From the NCBI GenBank assembly GCA_963732925.1, contig CAVTBJ010000012.1, positions 558,001 to 622,000 of the forward strand: DNA of 64,000 nt, written 5' to 3'. The translations under genes and the position numbers were made by a program. Each line of letters starts with the position of its first letter. Position 1 is the first letter of the stretch. Of this stretch, positions 17,899 through 27,719 are shown in pieces. The stretch is from DASZRZ01 sp963732925. Lineage in GTDB: Bacteria; Acidobacteriota; Terriglobia; Terriglobales; Acidobacteriaceae. The notes beneath the pieces were generated by a model, which worked only from the letters and a program-made list of their open reading frames with translations, ran no database searches and was not told the origin of the DNA.

Positions 17899-18687
17899 TT
17901 ACGGCTCTTTCGCTTGCCGCACCATTTCCACAAGAACTTCTCTCGTCTGCGCAAGATTCGTAACTTCCCGGCTGAAGGCGATGCGGGCGCCGCGAATTCC
18001 ATCTGCTGTCCGCAGCCGGACATGAAAGCCGAGGCGGTCCACGGAGGTCATAGTAGCCTCCTGAGAGTCGATCCCCGCGAGTACGCGCGCCAGTTGTACG
18101 AGAGCATCCCGATGGTCGGCATTCATGTGCTCAAGAATGTCAGCCGCCACGTCAGCCAGCGGATCGGGACGGGCAAGAGCATAATCGGCGGCGGCAACCC
18201 AACCCATAACGCCGAAGCCTCCCACGTAATAAACGTCCACGACTGCCATCCGGTAAAAGGAAAAATCTTCAAAGTCCACCCAGTACTTGCTGTTTTCGTA
18301 TCGCTCCAAATACGAATTGCGAACTTCCTTGACCTCCTCTGCGGCAACGGTCGCGACATTTCCCAACAAAGTAACTCTGGATGCTCCCAGGGGATCGCCC
18401 TCTGCGCCAGCTTGCGTCACCAGCAGGCTGGCGCGAGAATCGGCGTGTAAATTCTGCGTGTGCATGGCCATAGTGCTGATAAGGAATGTAGGGCGCCCGG
18501 CAGCATCCATCCCATAAGGCATGACTGACCCGAAAGGAAAGCCTGCCTGTTTCCGTGAGACGGTCGAGAGGGTGCCGACGCGACCGAGATGCACCAAGGT
18601 ACGGGCGCGCTCGGCAAACGAAGGTTCCGGAATCGCTGGTTGATCACTGGCCGGCGCAGCATGCTTTCGCGTGGAAGAGGTAGTCAT
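17899..18687 (-). CDS. HugZ-like FMN split-barrel protein with DUF2470 domain
   Basis: A protein of 262 residues. The N-terminal split barrel (residues about 22-170) includes LVHLGRVGTLSTVSRKQAGFPFGSV, similar to PNPOx and HugZ heme oxygenases. The C-terminal domain of about 80 residues includes ILEHMNADHRDALVQLARVL, the DUF2470 signature found in HugZ and plastid glutamyl-tRNA reductase-binding protein. A heme-binding or heme-degrading role is plausible but cannot be confirmed from sequence. Together with 15244-17090 it is the third split-barrel gene in 3.5 kb. Confidence 0.85.
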   Translation of the reverse strand: MTTSSTRKHAAPASDQPAIPEPSFAERARTLVHLGRVGTLSTVSRKQAGFPFGSVMPYGMDAAGRPTFLISTMAMHTQNLHADSRASLLVTQAGAEGDPLGASRVTLLGNVATVAAEEVKEVRNSYLERYENSKYWVDFEDFSFYRMAVVDVYYVGGFGVMGWVAAADYALARPDPLADVAADILEHMNADHRDALVQLARVLAGIDSQEATMTSVDRLGFHVRLRTADGIRGARIAFSREVTNLAQTREVLVEMVRQAKEP

Positions 18688-18832
18688 GAGCTAGAGGCTG
18701 ACAGACACCGATGGGGTAATGCAAGTGTCTTCATCTCCGTCCCTGTGCAGAGTCGAAAACGATCCAACCGGCGAATCGTGGGGAACCTGGGAGGATTCGA
18801 GCGGCGCGGCCTGCCGTGGCCTTCTCTCAGGA

Positions 18833-21800
18833 TCAATTCTGGGCGTGGTGTTCGCTGACCGTCGTAAGCACAGGTGCGCCGCCAGCCGCAGCCTCGCGCG
18901 CCGCAACGTGCTCGTCGGCGTGGCGCCATTTCAGCAAAGCATCCATATACGTGTAGAAGACCGGGGTGATGTAGAGGGTCACGAATTGCGCGAACACCAG
19001 GCCGCCGACCACGCAGAGGCCAAGGGAGCGCCGCGCGCCGGCGTCGGCGCCAAAGCCGATGGCGATAGGCAGGGTGCCCATAATGGTACAGGCGCTGGTC
19101 ATCATAATGGGGCGGAAGCGGACCATGCTGCCCTGGTACGCCGATTCGCTCGCCGCGCAATGTTCCCTGCGCTCCAGCTCCAGAGCGAAATCCACCATCA
19201 TGATGGCATTCTTCTTCACGATGCCGATCAGCATGATCAAGCCGACAAAGCCGTAGATATCGAGCTGCATGTGGAACAGTGAAAGCGTGGCCAGGCCGCC
19301 GAAAGCCGCTGCAGGCAGCCCGGTGAGAATCGTGATGGGGTGAACGTAGCTCTCGTAAAGGATTCCCAGGACGATATAGATGACAACCACGGTCATGATC
19401 AACAGAATGCTCAAGCCCGTCAGCGACTGCTGGAAGGCGTGGGCGGTGCCTTGAAAACTGGTGCTGATGGAAATGGGAAGAATCGAGCTGGCAAGACCCT
19501 CGATTTCATTTACAGCCTGGCCGAGAGCGACGCCGGGCTTCAAGTTGAACGAGATGGTCACCGAAGGGAGCTGGCCGGTGTGATTGACGGTGAGGGGGCC
19601 CACGCCGGTCACGAACTTGGAGACGGCGCTGAGCGGAACCAGTTGTCCCGAGGAAGAATGGATGTAAAGCTCCGAAAGCATGGCGGGGTCGCTCTGAAAG
19701 CGATCCTGCACCTGCATCACCACCCAGTATTCATTGTTGGCGGTATAGATCGGAGACACCAGGCGCTGGCCGTAAGCGCTATACAGGGCGTTCTCCACCT
19801 GCTGCGGCGTAACTCCCAAAGCGGATGCCTTGTCGCGGTCGACCACCACGTTGGCCTGGGGATTTTCGATCTGCAAGTCGCTGGTGACGTCGGCAAGGGT
19901 GTTCGACGTTCTCAATCTTGCCAGCATCTGCTGTGAATACTTATAAAGCTCATCTACGTCCGCACTCGACAGCGTGTACTGGTACAAACTCTTAGTGATC
20001 TGGCCGCCGATGCGGATTGCCGGCGGGTTCTGCATGAAGACCCGCATGCCAGGGATCTTGGCCAGCTTGGGCCGCAACCCATCCATCACGTCCTGCAAGT
20101 TCATCTGATGTTCAAAGAGGGGGCGAATGTGGCGGACCACCGATCCTAGGACTGCAACGTGTCCGTAGTCGGCGACTAAACGGTCGTAGGTCGGGTTGTC
20201 GGTCCAAGAACGCTCGAAAGGTTCCTTCAAATGAAGAAAGGCCCTGCCATTGTTGAGGCCATTGCTGTTCCCGGCGCTGACGTTGGAAAAAAACTGAACC
20301 ACGTTGGGGTCGGCCTTTAGGATTTGATTCACCGCATCCTGGTGCGTCTTCATGGAATCGAAGGAGATGCCCTGGCGGGCCTCGGTCGAGATGGCAATCT
20401 GAGATGCGTCCTCCTCGGGCAGGAAGCCTTTGGGAATGATCCAGAACTCCCACGCAGTACCCACCAGGGTCAAGGCGCCGAAAATCATGATCAGGGCACG
20501 ATGCCGCAGGGACCAGCGGAGGGTTACGCCATACCAGCGGGTGGAGGTGTCGAGAATCGCTTCCAGCTTGCGGTACATCCAACCGTGTTTCTTGCCGTGC
20601 TCCGGGCGCAGGTAACGCGCGCTGAGCATGGGGGTCAGGGTAATGGAAACCAGGCCAGAAACCAGTACAGCGGAAATCGTGACAACGGCAAATTCGTGGA
20701 GCAGGCGTCCGAAGACGCCGGGCATAAAGAAGACAGGCAGAAAGACCACGGCGAGCGACAGCGTCATCGCCAGAATGGTAAAGCTGATTTCCTGGGAGCC
20801 ATCGAGCGCAGCCTGCATCGCGCTTTTTCCCATCTCGCGATGGCGCACGATATTTTCCAGCATCACGATGGCGTCGTCGACAACAAAACCCACCGACAGC
20901 GTCAAAGCCAGCAACGATAACGTATCGACGGTGTAGCCGAGCAAATACATGACCGCAAAGGTGCCCACAATGGCCATGGGAAGCGCCAGGCTGGGCATGA
21001 TGGTGGCGGAGACGTTACGCAGGAACAGGAAAATGACCAGAATGACCAGCACGACGGCCAGCAGAAGGGTGAACTGGACGTCGTTCACCGACTCGCGAAT
21101 GGGAATCGAGCGGTCATATTCGACCGAGAGATTCACCGACGGCGGCACCATCGAGAAGAAGCGGGGAATCAGCTTGCGGATGTTGTCGACGATCTCCACC
21201 GTGTTGGTGCCGGGCTGGCGCTGGACGGACAGCAGAATGCCCGGAATCCCGTTCACCCAGCTGGAGACGTACTGATCCTGAACTCCATCGGTCACCGTGG
21301 CAATCTGGTCCAGTCGTACCGGAGCGCCGTTGCGATACGCCACGATAAAGGGGCGATAGACGGCGGCACTGGACAATTGCCCGTTGGACTGGATGTTGTA
21401 AGCCTTGTGAGCGCCGGAGAGAGTTCCCATCGGCAAGTTGACGTTGGCCGTCTGGATCGCTTGTTGGACTTCGTCAATGCCAATCTGCCGGCTGGCCAGA
21501 GCCTCGGGATTCAGCGCCACACGAACCGCATACTTCGCCCCGCCCATCACGTTGACCTGGGCCACGCCCGGAACTTCGGAGATCTGCTCGGCAATGAAGT
21601 TTTCCGCGTACTTGTCAACTTCATAGAGCGGAAGCGTCGGGGAGGTGACTGCCAGGGAAAAGATTGCCTGGTCAGCAGGGTTTACCTTGCGGAACGTGGG
21701 AGGGGAAGGCATGTTGGGCGGAAGCTGATTGGAGGCCGCCGAGATTGCCGTCTGCACATCCAGCGCCGCGGAGTCGATGTCGCGGCTCAGGTCGAATTGC

Positions 21801-22078
21801 AAGGTGATCTGCGCGCTTCCCAGTGAGCTGGTCGAGGTCATCGAGTCCAGGCCCGCGATGGTGGTGAACTGCTTCTCCAGTGGGGTGGCCACGGAGGAGG
21901 CCATGGTTTCCGGGCTGGCGCCCGGAAGGCCGGCTGTCACCTGAATCGTAGGGAAATCGACGTTGGGCAAATCGCTGACCGCCAGCTCGCGGTATCCGAG
22001 GATGCCAAACAGAAGAATAGCCATCATCAGCAGGCTGGTCATGACCGGGCGGCGAATGAAAATTTCAGACAGATTCAT
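18833..22078 (-). CDS. RND multidrug efflux permease (MdtB/AcrB family)
   Basis: An intact 1081-residue inner-membrane proton-driven exporter. The start is MNLSEIFIRRPVMTSLLMMA, the usual RND cytoplasmic start with TM1. DLPNVDFPTIQVTAGLPGAS and TPLEKQFTTIAGLDSMTSTS mark the porter domain. FVVDDAIVMLENIVRH in TM4 carries the paired Asp residues of the proton relay. The second half repeats the fold (YGFVGLIMLIGIVKKNAIMM and RRSLGLCVVGGL). Similarity is greatest to the MdtB/MdtC subgroup. It lies 15 nt downstream of its adaptor gene and is co-transcribed with it; no outer-membrane TolC-like gene is adjacent. Confidence 0.95.
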   Translation of the reverse strand: MNLSEIFIRRPVMTSLLMMAILLFGILGYRELAVSDLPNVDFPTIQVTAGLPGASPETMASSVATPLEKQFTTIAGLDSMTSTSSLGSAQITLQFDLSRDIDSAALDVQTAISAASNQLPPNMPSPPTFRKVNPADQAIFSLAVTSPTLPLYEVDKYAENFIAEQISEVPGVAQVNVMGGAKYAVRVALNPEALASRQIGIDEVQQAIQTANVNLPMGTLSGAHKAYNIQSNGQLSSAAVYRPFIVAYRNGAPVRLDQIATVTDGVQDQYVSSWVNGIPGILLSVQRQPGTNTVEIVDNIRKLIPRFFSMVPPSVNLSVEYDRSIPIRESVNDVQFTLLLAVVLVILVIFLFLRNVSATIMPSLALPMAIVGTFAVMYLLGYTVDTLSLLALTLSVGFVVDDAIVMLENIVRHREMGKSAMQAALDGSQEISFTILAMTLSLAVVFLPVFFMPGVFGRLLHEFAVVTISAVLVSGLVSITLTPMLSARYLRPEHGKKHGWMYRKLEAILDTSTRWYGVTLRWSLRHRALIMIFGALTLVGTAWEFWIIPKGFLPEEDASQIAISTEARQGISFDSMKTHQDAVNQILKADPNVVQFFSNVSAGNSNGLNNGRAFLHLKEPFERSWTDNPTYDRLVADYGHVAVLGSVVRHIRPLFEHQMNLQDVMDGLRPKLAKIPGMRVFMQNPPAIRIGGQITKSLYQYTLSSADVDELYKYSQQMLARLRTSNTLADVTSDLQIENPQANVVVDRDKASALGVTPQQVENALYSAYGQRLVSPIYTANNEYWVVMQVQDRFQSDPAMLSELYIHSSSGQLVPLSAVSKFVTGVGPLTVNHTGQLPSVTISFNLKPGVALGQAVNEIEGLASSILPISISTSFQGTAHAFQQSLTGLSILLIMTVVVIYIVLGILYESYVHPITILTGLPAAAFGGLATLSLFHMQLDIYGFVGLIMLIGIVKKNAIMMVDFALELERREHCAASESAYQGSMVRFRPIMMTSACTIMGTLPIAIGFGADAGARRSLGLCVVGGLVFAQFVTLYITPVFYTYMDALLKWRHADEHVAAREAAAGGAPVLTTVSEHHAQN

Positions 22079-22093
22079 GAGAGTCCAGCCTCG

Positions 22094-23236
22094 TCACAGC
22101 CCCTTGCTGAAGTAGACCTTGCTTCCGGGAACCAGTCGCACCTGCCCGTCGATCACCACGGCTTCGCCGGCGGAAAGCCCCTGCAAAACCTGGCTCTGGT
22201 TGTTGACGCTTTGCCCCGTCTTGATTTGCCGAACTTCCACAGTCATATCTGGCTTGGTTACGAAAACGTAATCGCCCTGCTGCCCCGTCTGTATGGCCTG
22301 CGATGGAATGACGAGCACGTTCTGCTCCTCATTCAGCCGCAGCAGCACGTTGGAAAATTGGCCCGGCCAGAGGCGCTGGTCGTTATTGGGAAAGGAGGCC
22401 AGCAGGTGAATGGTGCCGGTGCTGGAATCGACCGTGTTGTTGATTGAAGTGAGGAAACCCTTCTCGGCCTCGGAGTCTCCAGGCGGGGTCGCCTGCACGG
22501 TCAAGCGGGAGCGTGCCATGAATCTCTTGATGGATCCCAGATATTGCTGAGGAACTGCGAAATCGACATAGATAGGAGAAACCTGGTTGATGACGATCAG
22601 GACCGGCGCATCGTTCGCCTTCACGGTAGTTCCGGGGTAGACGAGTTGCGGCCCGGCCACGCCGCTGATGGGAGCGTAAATCGAACAGTAGGAAAGCTGG
22701 ATCTTAGCTGTCTGGATCGCCGCCTCATCGGCCTGAAGCGTCGCCTGCGCGGCGGTGGAGCTGGCTAGCGATTGCTCGTATTGCTCCTTGGAGATGACCC
22801 CCTGTTTGTCCAGTTCGCTGTAGCGATTGAGTTCCGATTGATTGAGCTGGGCCTGCGCCTTGTCCCGAGCGAGGGCCGCCTGGGCCTGGGCGAGGGCCGC
22901 TTGGAAAGGACTCTTGTCCAGCGTGACCAGTAGATCACCCTGATGGATCAACTGGCCCGGATGATAATGCACTTCTTGAACAATGCCCGCAACCTGTGAC
23001 TCGACGGAAACGGTCTTGAAGGCCTGACCCGTGCCTATGGCCTTCAGTTCAACCGGTACTGAGGTGCGCTTGGCTTTGGCGACCACAACTGGAACCGGAG
23101 AGTTATCTTCCGATCTGGTAAGCGCTCCGCTGCCGCCCGACAACTTCGTGTCGGCTCCTTTGCCGTCGGTGCAACCGGCAAGGGCCAGCACCAGCAGCAG
23201 TGAAATGGGTGCGCAAACTTTAAGAACCCTGATCAT
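22094..23236 (-). CDS. RND efflux periplasmic adaptor (membrane fusion lipoprotein)
   Basis: About 380 residues starting MIRVLKVCAPISLLLVLALA, with lipobox LAGC (Cys22), so it is probably a lipoprotein. Typical adaptor order: a beta-barrel/lipoyl half (SVESQVAGIVQEVHYHPGQL, LLVTLDKSPFQAALAQAQAA), an alpha-hairpin coiled coil (LARDKAQAQLNQSELNRYSE), a second lipoyl half (SYCSIYAPISGVAGPQLVYPG) and a membrane-proximal domain. The frame is open to 23335, but the internal ATG at 23236 places the lipobox correctly. It links the RND pump at 18833-22078 to an outer-membrane channel encoded elsewhere. Confidence 0.93.
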   Translation of the reverse strand: MIRVLKVCAPISLLLVLALAGCTDGKGADTKLSGGSGALTRSEDNSPVPVVVAKAKRTSVPVELKAIGTGQAFKTVSVESQVAGIVQEVHYHPGQLIHQGDLLVTLDKSPFQAALAQAQAALARDKAQAQLNQSELNRYSELDKQGVISKEQYEQSLASSTAAQATLQADEAAIQTAKIQLSYCSIYAPISGVAGPQLVYPGTTVKANDAPVLIVINQVSPIYVDFAVPQQYLGSIKRFMARSRLTVQATPPGDSEAEKGFLTSINNTVDSSTGTIHLLASFPNNDQRLWPGQFSNVLLRLNEEQNVLVIPSQAIQTGQQGDYVFVTKPDMTVEVRQIKTGQSVNNQSQVLQGLSAGEAVVIDGQVRLVPGSKVYFSKGL

Positions 23237-23862
23237 TATTTTCAGTACCCGCTTTTGAGAGCGATTATCCTTAATATGCAAATATGCAGTATGTGATCCG
23301 AGGCAGATTTTTGCCTCAACCGTGGTAGCAGGCAATCGCTCGCCACGGCGTTCAATCCTTATTAGACGTTGCTAAAGTCATAAGGCTACTTGATCACGCG
23401 TCTTATTCGCGGCCAACTTACTCCAGGTTATGCTCGCGAAATCCGAGCCCGCGCCCCGAAGGGGTGCACCGCATAATGCCCCGCAGCAGGGTGAACTGGA
23501 TCATGAAAGATGGCGAGCGCCCGCGCTCATGAGCCTTAGTACGCTGCCTGAAATTTCTGTGCGCCCCGTCTCGCATCCTGAAGTTCATGCCCATTCTCAC
23601 ACAGTGGCTTGGGTGGTAACAACCCGGGCCAAAGGTGGAACAGGGTGCGTTGTTCAACCGGTATCTCCAACCGTAGCATCAGATTGCCAGCTGAATCGCA
23701 ATTCGTCCACTATGCCGGGGGCAGGCTGCCGGCAGGAGGGGCTCGAAGGTGGTATGGAAAGTGCGTGGAGCACAGCTTACGCCTGCGATACCTGTCGTGC
23801 GAGGATTACAGAATGCGGAGGAACATCCATAAAATGAATATTTCAGGCAGGCAGACATCAGC
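23237..23862. other. Intergenic region
   Basis: Divergent region between the RND adaptor and glgX, about 625 nt. Short frames occur in it, but none has a family resemblance or a plausible ribosome-binding site. AT-rich stretches near 23265-23295 may hold the efflux promoter on the minus strand. No repeat or RNA gene is recognised. Confidence 0.4.
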
Positions 23863-25983
23863 ATGAAGGTATGGCCCGGCGATCCTTACCCCTTGGGTGC
23901 GACATGGGACGGCTCCGGAGTGAATTTTGCTCTCTTTTCCGAGCACGCGACCGGAGTCGAGCTTTGTCTTTTCGACGCTTCCACGGGAGCCACCGAGATT
24001 GGCCGCATCCCCTTGACCGAGCAGACCGATCAGGTGTGGCACGCCTACGTGCCAGACGCCAAGCCCGGCTGGCGCTACGGATACCGCGTCCACGGTCCCT
24101 ATAAGCCCGAAGAAGGGCACCGCTTCAATCCCGCCAAGCTTCTGCTCGATCCCTATGCCAAGGCAATCGACGGCAACTTGCAAATGAAAGATGAAGTCTT
24201 TGGCTACCAGATCGGGAGTGCGGATGCGGACCTGCATCCCAGCGAGACCGACAGTGCACCCTTCATGCCCAAGGGCGTGGTGATCGATCCTGCCTTCAAC
24301 TGGGGTGATGACCGTTTGCTCCGTATTCCGTGGCATGAAACCGTGATTTATGAAACCCATGTCCGCGGCATGACCATGCGCCACCCTTCGATTCCCAAAC
24401 AGTTGCGTGGAACCTACGCCGGCATGGCCTGTCCCGCGGTTCTGGACCATTTGCGGCAGTTGGGCGTCACCACCATCGAGCTGATGCCGGTGCACCAGTT
24501 CGTTTCCGATCGTCATCTGCTGGAGCGCGGCCTTACCAACTACTGGGGCTACAACTCCATCGGATTCTTCGCGCCGGAGGCTCGTTATGCCGGATCCGGC
24601 GGCAATGGGCAGCAGGTGGTCGAGTTCAAGCGCATGGTGAAAGCTATCCACGGCGCTGGCATGGAGGTCATTCTCGACGTGGTTTACAACCATACCGCGG
24701 AAGGCAATCACCTGGGACCAACGCTCAGCTTCCGGGGGGTCGACAACGATGCCTACTACCGCCTGGTTTTTGACCAGTTGCGCTACTACATGGACTACAC
24801 GGGCACGGGAAACACGCTGAACATGATGCATCCCCGAAGTCTGCAGCTCCTGATGGACAGCCTTCGCTACTGGGTGCTGGAGATGCACATTGACGGGTTT
24901 CGCTTTGATCTTGCCGCCTCCCTGGCCAGGGAGTTGCATGACGTGGACCGGCTCAGCGCATTTTTCGACATCATTCACCAGGACCCCGTGATCTCGCAGG
25001 TCAAGCTGATTGCGGAGCCCTGGGACATCGGCGAGGGCGGCTATCAGGTGGGGAACTTCCCGCCGGGATGGGCGGAGTGGAACGGCAAATATCGCGATTC
25101 GGTCCGGGACTACTGGCGCGGGGCGCATTCCTCGCTGGGCGAGCTGGCGAACCGGCTTACCGGAAGTCCGGATCTGTACCAGGCGAGCGGCCGGCGCCCC
25201 TATGCCAGCATCAACTTCGTGACCGCGCACGACGGCTTTACGCTGCACGACCTGGTTTCCTACAACGACAAGCACAACCAAGCCAATGGAGAAGACAATC
25301 GCGACGGCGAAAGCTACAACCGTTCCTGGAACTGCGGCACCGAGGGGCCGACTGAGAACGCCGAAATCAATCAGCTTCGGGCCCGCCAGAAGCGCAATTT
25401 TCTGGCCACCCTGCTGCTTTCCCAGGGCGTGCCCATGCTGCTGGGCGGGGACGAAATCGGAAGGTCCCAGGGTGGGAACAACAATCCCTACTGTCAGGAC
25501 AACGAAATCTCCTGGTACGACTGGGAGCAGGTGGATCACGATCTGCTCGAATTTACACGGCAGGTGCTCCGCATCCGCCACGAGCACCCGGTGTTCCGGC
25601 GGCGGCGCTGGTTTCAGGGGCGCCCCATTCATGGTTCCGAGGCGGGGGACGTCGCGTGGTTTGCGCCCTCCGGACAGGAGATGTCCGAGCAGGACTGGAA
25701 CGATGGCCAGGTCAACTGCCTGATGATGCTGTTGAACGGCGCAGCCATTCCCAGTCCCAACGCCAAAGGCGAGCCGGTGTTCGACGACAGCTTTCTGCTT
25801 TTCTTCAATGCCAGCAACAAAACCGTGGCTTTCACCCTGCCGGCAAATTCCGGCGGCGGCTGGATGTCCGTTCTGAGCACCGATCCGGCTCCGCCTTCCC
25901 GGGCTCGCCGTGAGGGTGGGATGGTTAAGGTCGGCGGACGCTCCTTGACCGTGCTGTGCCAGAGCCGGGCTCAGAGAACGTGA
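23863..25983 (+). CDS. glgX: Glycogen debranching enzyme GlgX (GH13 isoamylase type)
   Basis: An intact 706-residue enzyme, the usual length. The N-terminal CBM48 domain includes GDPYPLGATWDGSGVNFALFS. The GH13 barrel follows: VILDVVYNHTAEGNH, DGFRFDLAASLAREL with the catalytic nucleophile Asp, LIAEPWDIGEGGYQVG with the acid/base Glu, and FVTAHDGFTLHDLVSYN with the third catalytic Asp. It hydrolyses alpha-1,6 branches of glycogen and limit dextrins. No other glycogen genes are adjacent, so it may be transcribed alone. Confidence 0.97.
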   Translation: MKVWPGDPYPLGATWDGSGVNFALFSEHATGVELCLFDASTGATEIGRIPLTEQTDQVWHAYVPDAKPGWRYGYRVHGPYKPEEGHRFNPAKLLLDPYAKAIDGNLQMKDEVFGYQIGSADADLHPSETDSAPFMPKGVVIDPAFNWGDDRLLRIPWHETVIYETHVRGMTMRHPSIPKQLRGTYAGMACPAVLDHLRQLGVTTIELMPVHQFVSDRHLLERGLTNYWGYNSIGFFAPEARYAGSGGNGQQVVEFKRMVKAIHGAGMEVILDVVYNHTAEGNHLGPTLSFRGVDNDAYYRLVFDQLRYYMDYTGTGNTLNMMHPRSLQLLMDSLRYWVLEMHIDGFRFDLAASLARELHDVDRLSAFFDIIHQDPVISQVKLIAEPWDIGEGGYQVGNFPPGWAEWNGKYRDSVRDYWRGAHSSLGELANRLTGSPDLYQASGRRPYASINFVTAHDGFTLHDLVSYNDKHNQANGEDNRDGESYNRSWNCGTEGPTENAEINQLRARQKRNFLATLLLSQGVPMLLGGDEIGRSQGGNNNPYCQDNEISWYDWEQVDHDLLEFTRQVLRIRHEHPVFRRRRWFQGRPIHGSEAGDVAWFAPSGQEMSEQDWNDGQVNCLMMLLNGAAIPSPNAKGEPVFDDSFLLFFNASNKTVAFTLPANSGGGWMSVLSTDPAPPSRARREGGMVKVGGRSLTVLCQSRAQRT

Positions 25984-26108
25984 TTCGAAGCGAGCTGCGG
26001 TGCCCGCCGGCGTCCCCGCCTGCCATTTGCCCCCAAGCTTGATAGACTGAAGGGTGCGCTGGGGAGATGCGGCGGATCCGTGTCCCAGCGGCGTCCGGCA
26101 GCGGAATC

Positions 26109-27248
26109 ATGGCAAGCTCACCCCAAGCCGTCCTGACTCTCCAGGGTCTGCAGCAACTGCTCGACGTCCTGCGTCGCCGAGGCTACCGCGTCTTGGGCCC
26201 AACGCTGCGCGACCAGGCCATTGTTTACGACGACATTCATTCGCTTGCCGACCTCCCGGCAGGGTGGACGGACGAGCAGAATGGCGGGCATTACCGTCTG
26301 CTGCGGCGGAGCGATGAGGCGCTCTTCGGCTACGCCGTGGGGCCGCAATCGTGGAAGCGCTTTCTTCATCCGCCCGTGCTGCGCCTGTGGCGGGCCAAAC
26401 ATGACGCGGGCGGGACAGAGGTCCTGCCCGAGCCGCCGCCGCAGGAGAAGTTTGCCTTCATCGGCGTCCGTGCCTGCGAATTGCACGCCATCGCCATCCA
26501 GGATCGCGTCTTCCTGGATGGACCGCATGTCGACGCGAACTACCGCGCTCGCCGCGAGGACGCTTTCCTGGTCGCGGTGAACTGTTCCCATGCCGGCGGG
26601 ACCTGTTTTTGCGTGTCCATGAATACCGGTCCCAAGGCTGCGCAAGGCTTTGATCTTGCCCTGACCGAGCTGTTGCGGAACGGAGACCATCTCTTCCTCG
26701 CAGAAGCCGCGACCGATTCAGGGCGTAAAGTTCTGGAGGAGCTTGCCCAGCGCCCGCCGGCGCCGGAAGACTTGCAGGAAGCCGAGGCGGTTGTGGCGCG
26801 TACAGCGGCGTCGATGGGACGGGAGATGCGTTCCGACGATGTACATGCGCTGCTGCTGCGTAACCTCGAGCATCCCCGCTGGCAGAACGTTGCCGACCGC
26901 TGCCTGGCATGTACCAACTGCACCATGGTGTGTCCCACGTGCTTCTGTACTTCGGTTGAGGACAGCAGTGATCTGGCCGGCACGGAGAGCTCGCGCTCCC
27001 AGCGCTGGGATTCCTGCTTCACCATGGATTTCTCTTATATTCATGGAGGGACGGTGCGGGCGAGCACGCGTTCCCGTTATCGCCAGTGGATGACGCACAA
27101 GCTGGCTACCTGGTTCGATCAGTTCGGGACTTCGGGCTGCGTCGGCTGCGGACGCTGCATTACTTGGTGTCCCGTGGGTATCGACATTACGGAGGAAGTC
27201 CGCGCCATCCGCCAGAGCGAGCAGCCGAAGAAATCCGAATCTGTTTAG
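26109..27248 (+). CDS. hydB: Group 3b [NiFe] hydrogenase / sulfhydrogenase beta subunit (4Fe-4S)
   Basis: 379 residues from ATG 26109 (an in-frame ATG at 26067 adds 14 residues). A segment KFAFIGVRACELHAIAIQDR is typical of HydB/AsrA-like electron-transfer proteins. Two ferredoxin-like clusters lie at the C-terminal end: CLACTNCTMVCPTCFC and CVGCGRCITWCPVGID. It carries electrons between the NAD(P)-binding gamma subunit and the NiFe module. It is the first gene of the operon hydB-(cNMP protein)-hydG-hydD-hydA-protease, all in the same direction with minimal gaps. Confidence 0.92.
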   Translation: MASSPQAVLTLQGLQQLLDVLRRRGYRVLGPTLRDQAIVYDDIHSLADLPAGWTDEQNGGHYRLLRRSDEALFGYAVGPQSWKRFLHPPVLRLWRAKHDAGGTEVLPEPPPQEKFAFIGVRACELHAIAIQDRVFLDGPHVDANYRARREDAFLVAVNCSHAGGTCFCVSMNTGPKAAQGFDLALTELLRNGDHLFLAEAATDSGRKVLEELAQRPPAPEDLQEAEAVVARTAASMGREMRSDDVHALLLRNLEHPRWQNVADRCLACTNCTMVCPTCFCTSVEDSSDLAGTESSRSQRWDSCFTMDFSYIHGGTVRASTRSRYRQWMTHKLATWFDQFGTSGCVGCGRCITWCPVGIDITEEVRAIRQSEQPKKSESV

Positions 27249-27257
27249 GAGAGGTCG

Positions 27258-27719
27258 ATGGAGACGCTCGCACGCATCATCCGAGAGCACCCATTTTTCG
27301 CCGGACTGGATGAAAAGTTTCTAGAGCTGGTTTCCGGCTGCGCCAAGAACGTGCGCTTTGAGCCGGGAGAGTACCTGGTGCGCGAAGGAGAACCAGCCAA
27401 TCAGTTTTACCTGATTCGCAGCGGCAAGGTAGGACTGGATATTTCAGCCGCGGGACGAGGAACGGTCACCTTTCAAACCGTGCGCGAAGGCGAGATTGTG
27501 GGCGTTTCCTGGCTGATCCCTCCCTACCGATGGATGTATGACGCCAAAGTGATGGAGCCTACGCGTGCCATCTCCATCGACGCCGCCTGCCTGCGCCAGA
27601 AGAGCGAGGCCGATCACGATCTGGGGTATGCCATGATGAAGCGCCTGGTGCCCGTTCTGGTGCAGCGGCTGCAGGCCACGCGTCTCCAGATTCTGGATGT
27701 CTATGGCTCATTTGTCTGA
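27258..27719 (+). CDS. Cyclic-nucleotide-binding domain protein in hydrogenase operon
   Basis: A 153-residue protein consisting almost only of a cNMP-binding beta-roll: HPFFAGLDEKFLELVSGCAK, FEPGEYLVREGEPANQFYLI and SGKVGLDISAAGRGTVTFQT. No DNA-binding helix-turn-helix follows, so it is not a complete Crp/Fnr regulator. It sits 9 nt after hydB and overlaps hydG by 17 nt, so it is made together with the hydrogenase. A role in regulating or assembling the enzyme is inference. AGGAGAGGTCG precedes the ATG. Confidence 0.9.
   Translation: METLARIIREHPFFAGLDEKFLELVSGCAKNVRFEPGEYLVREGEPANQFYLIRSGKVGLDISAAGRGTVTFQTVREGEIVGVSWLIPPYRWMYDAKVMEPTRAISIDAACLRQKSEADHDLGYAMMKRLVPVLVQRLQATRLQILDVYGSFV

Noticed and set aside
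23806..25632. Minus-strand frame of 608 codons
   Set aside because: It is wholly antisense to glgX, whose catalytic motifs are intact; long antisense frames are common in GC-rich DNA.
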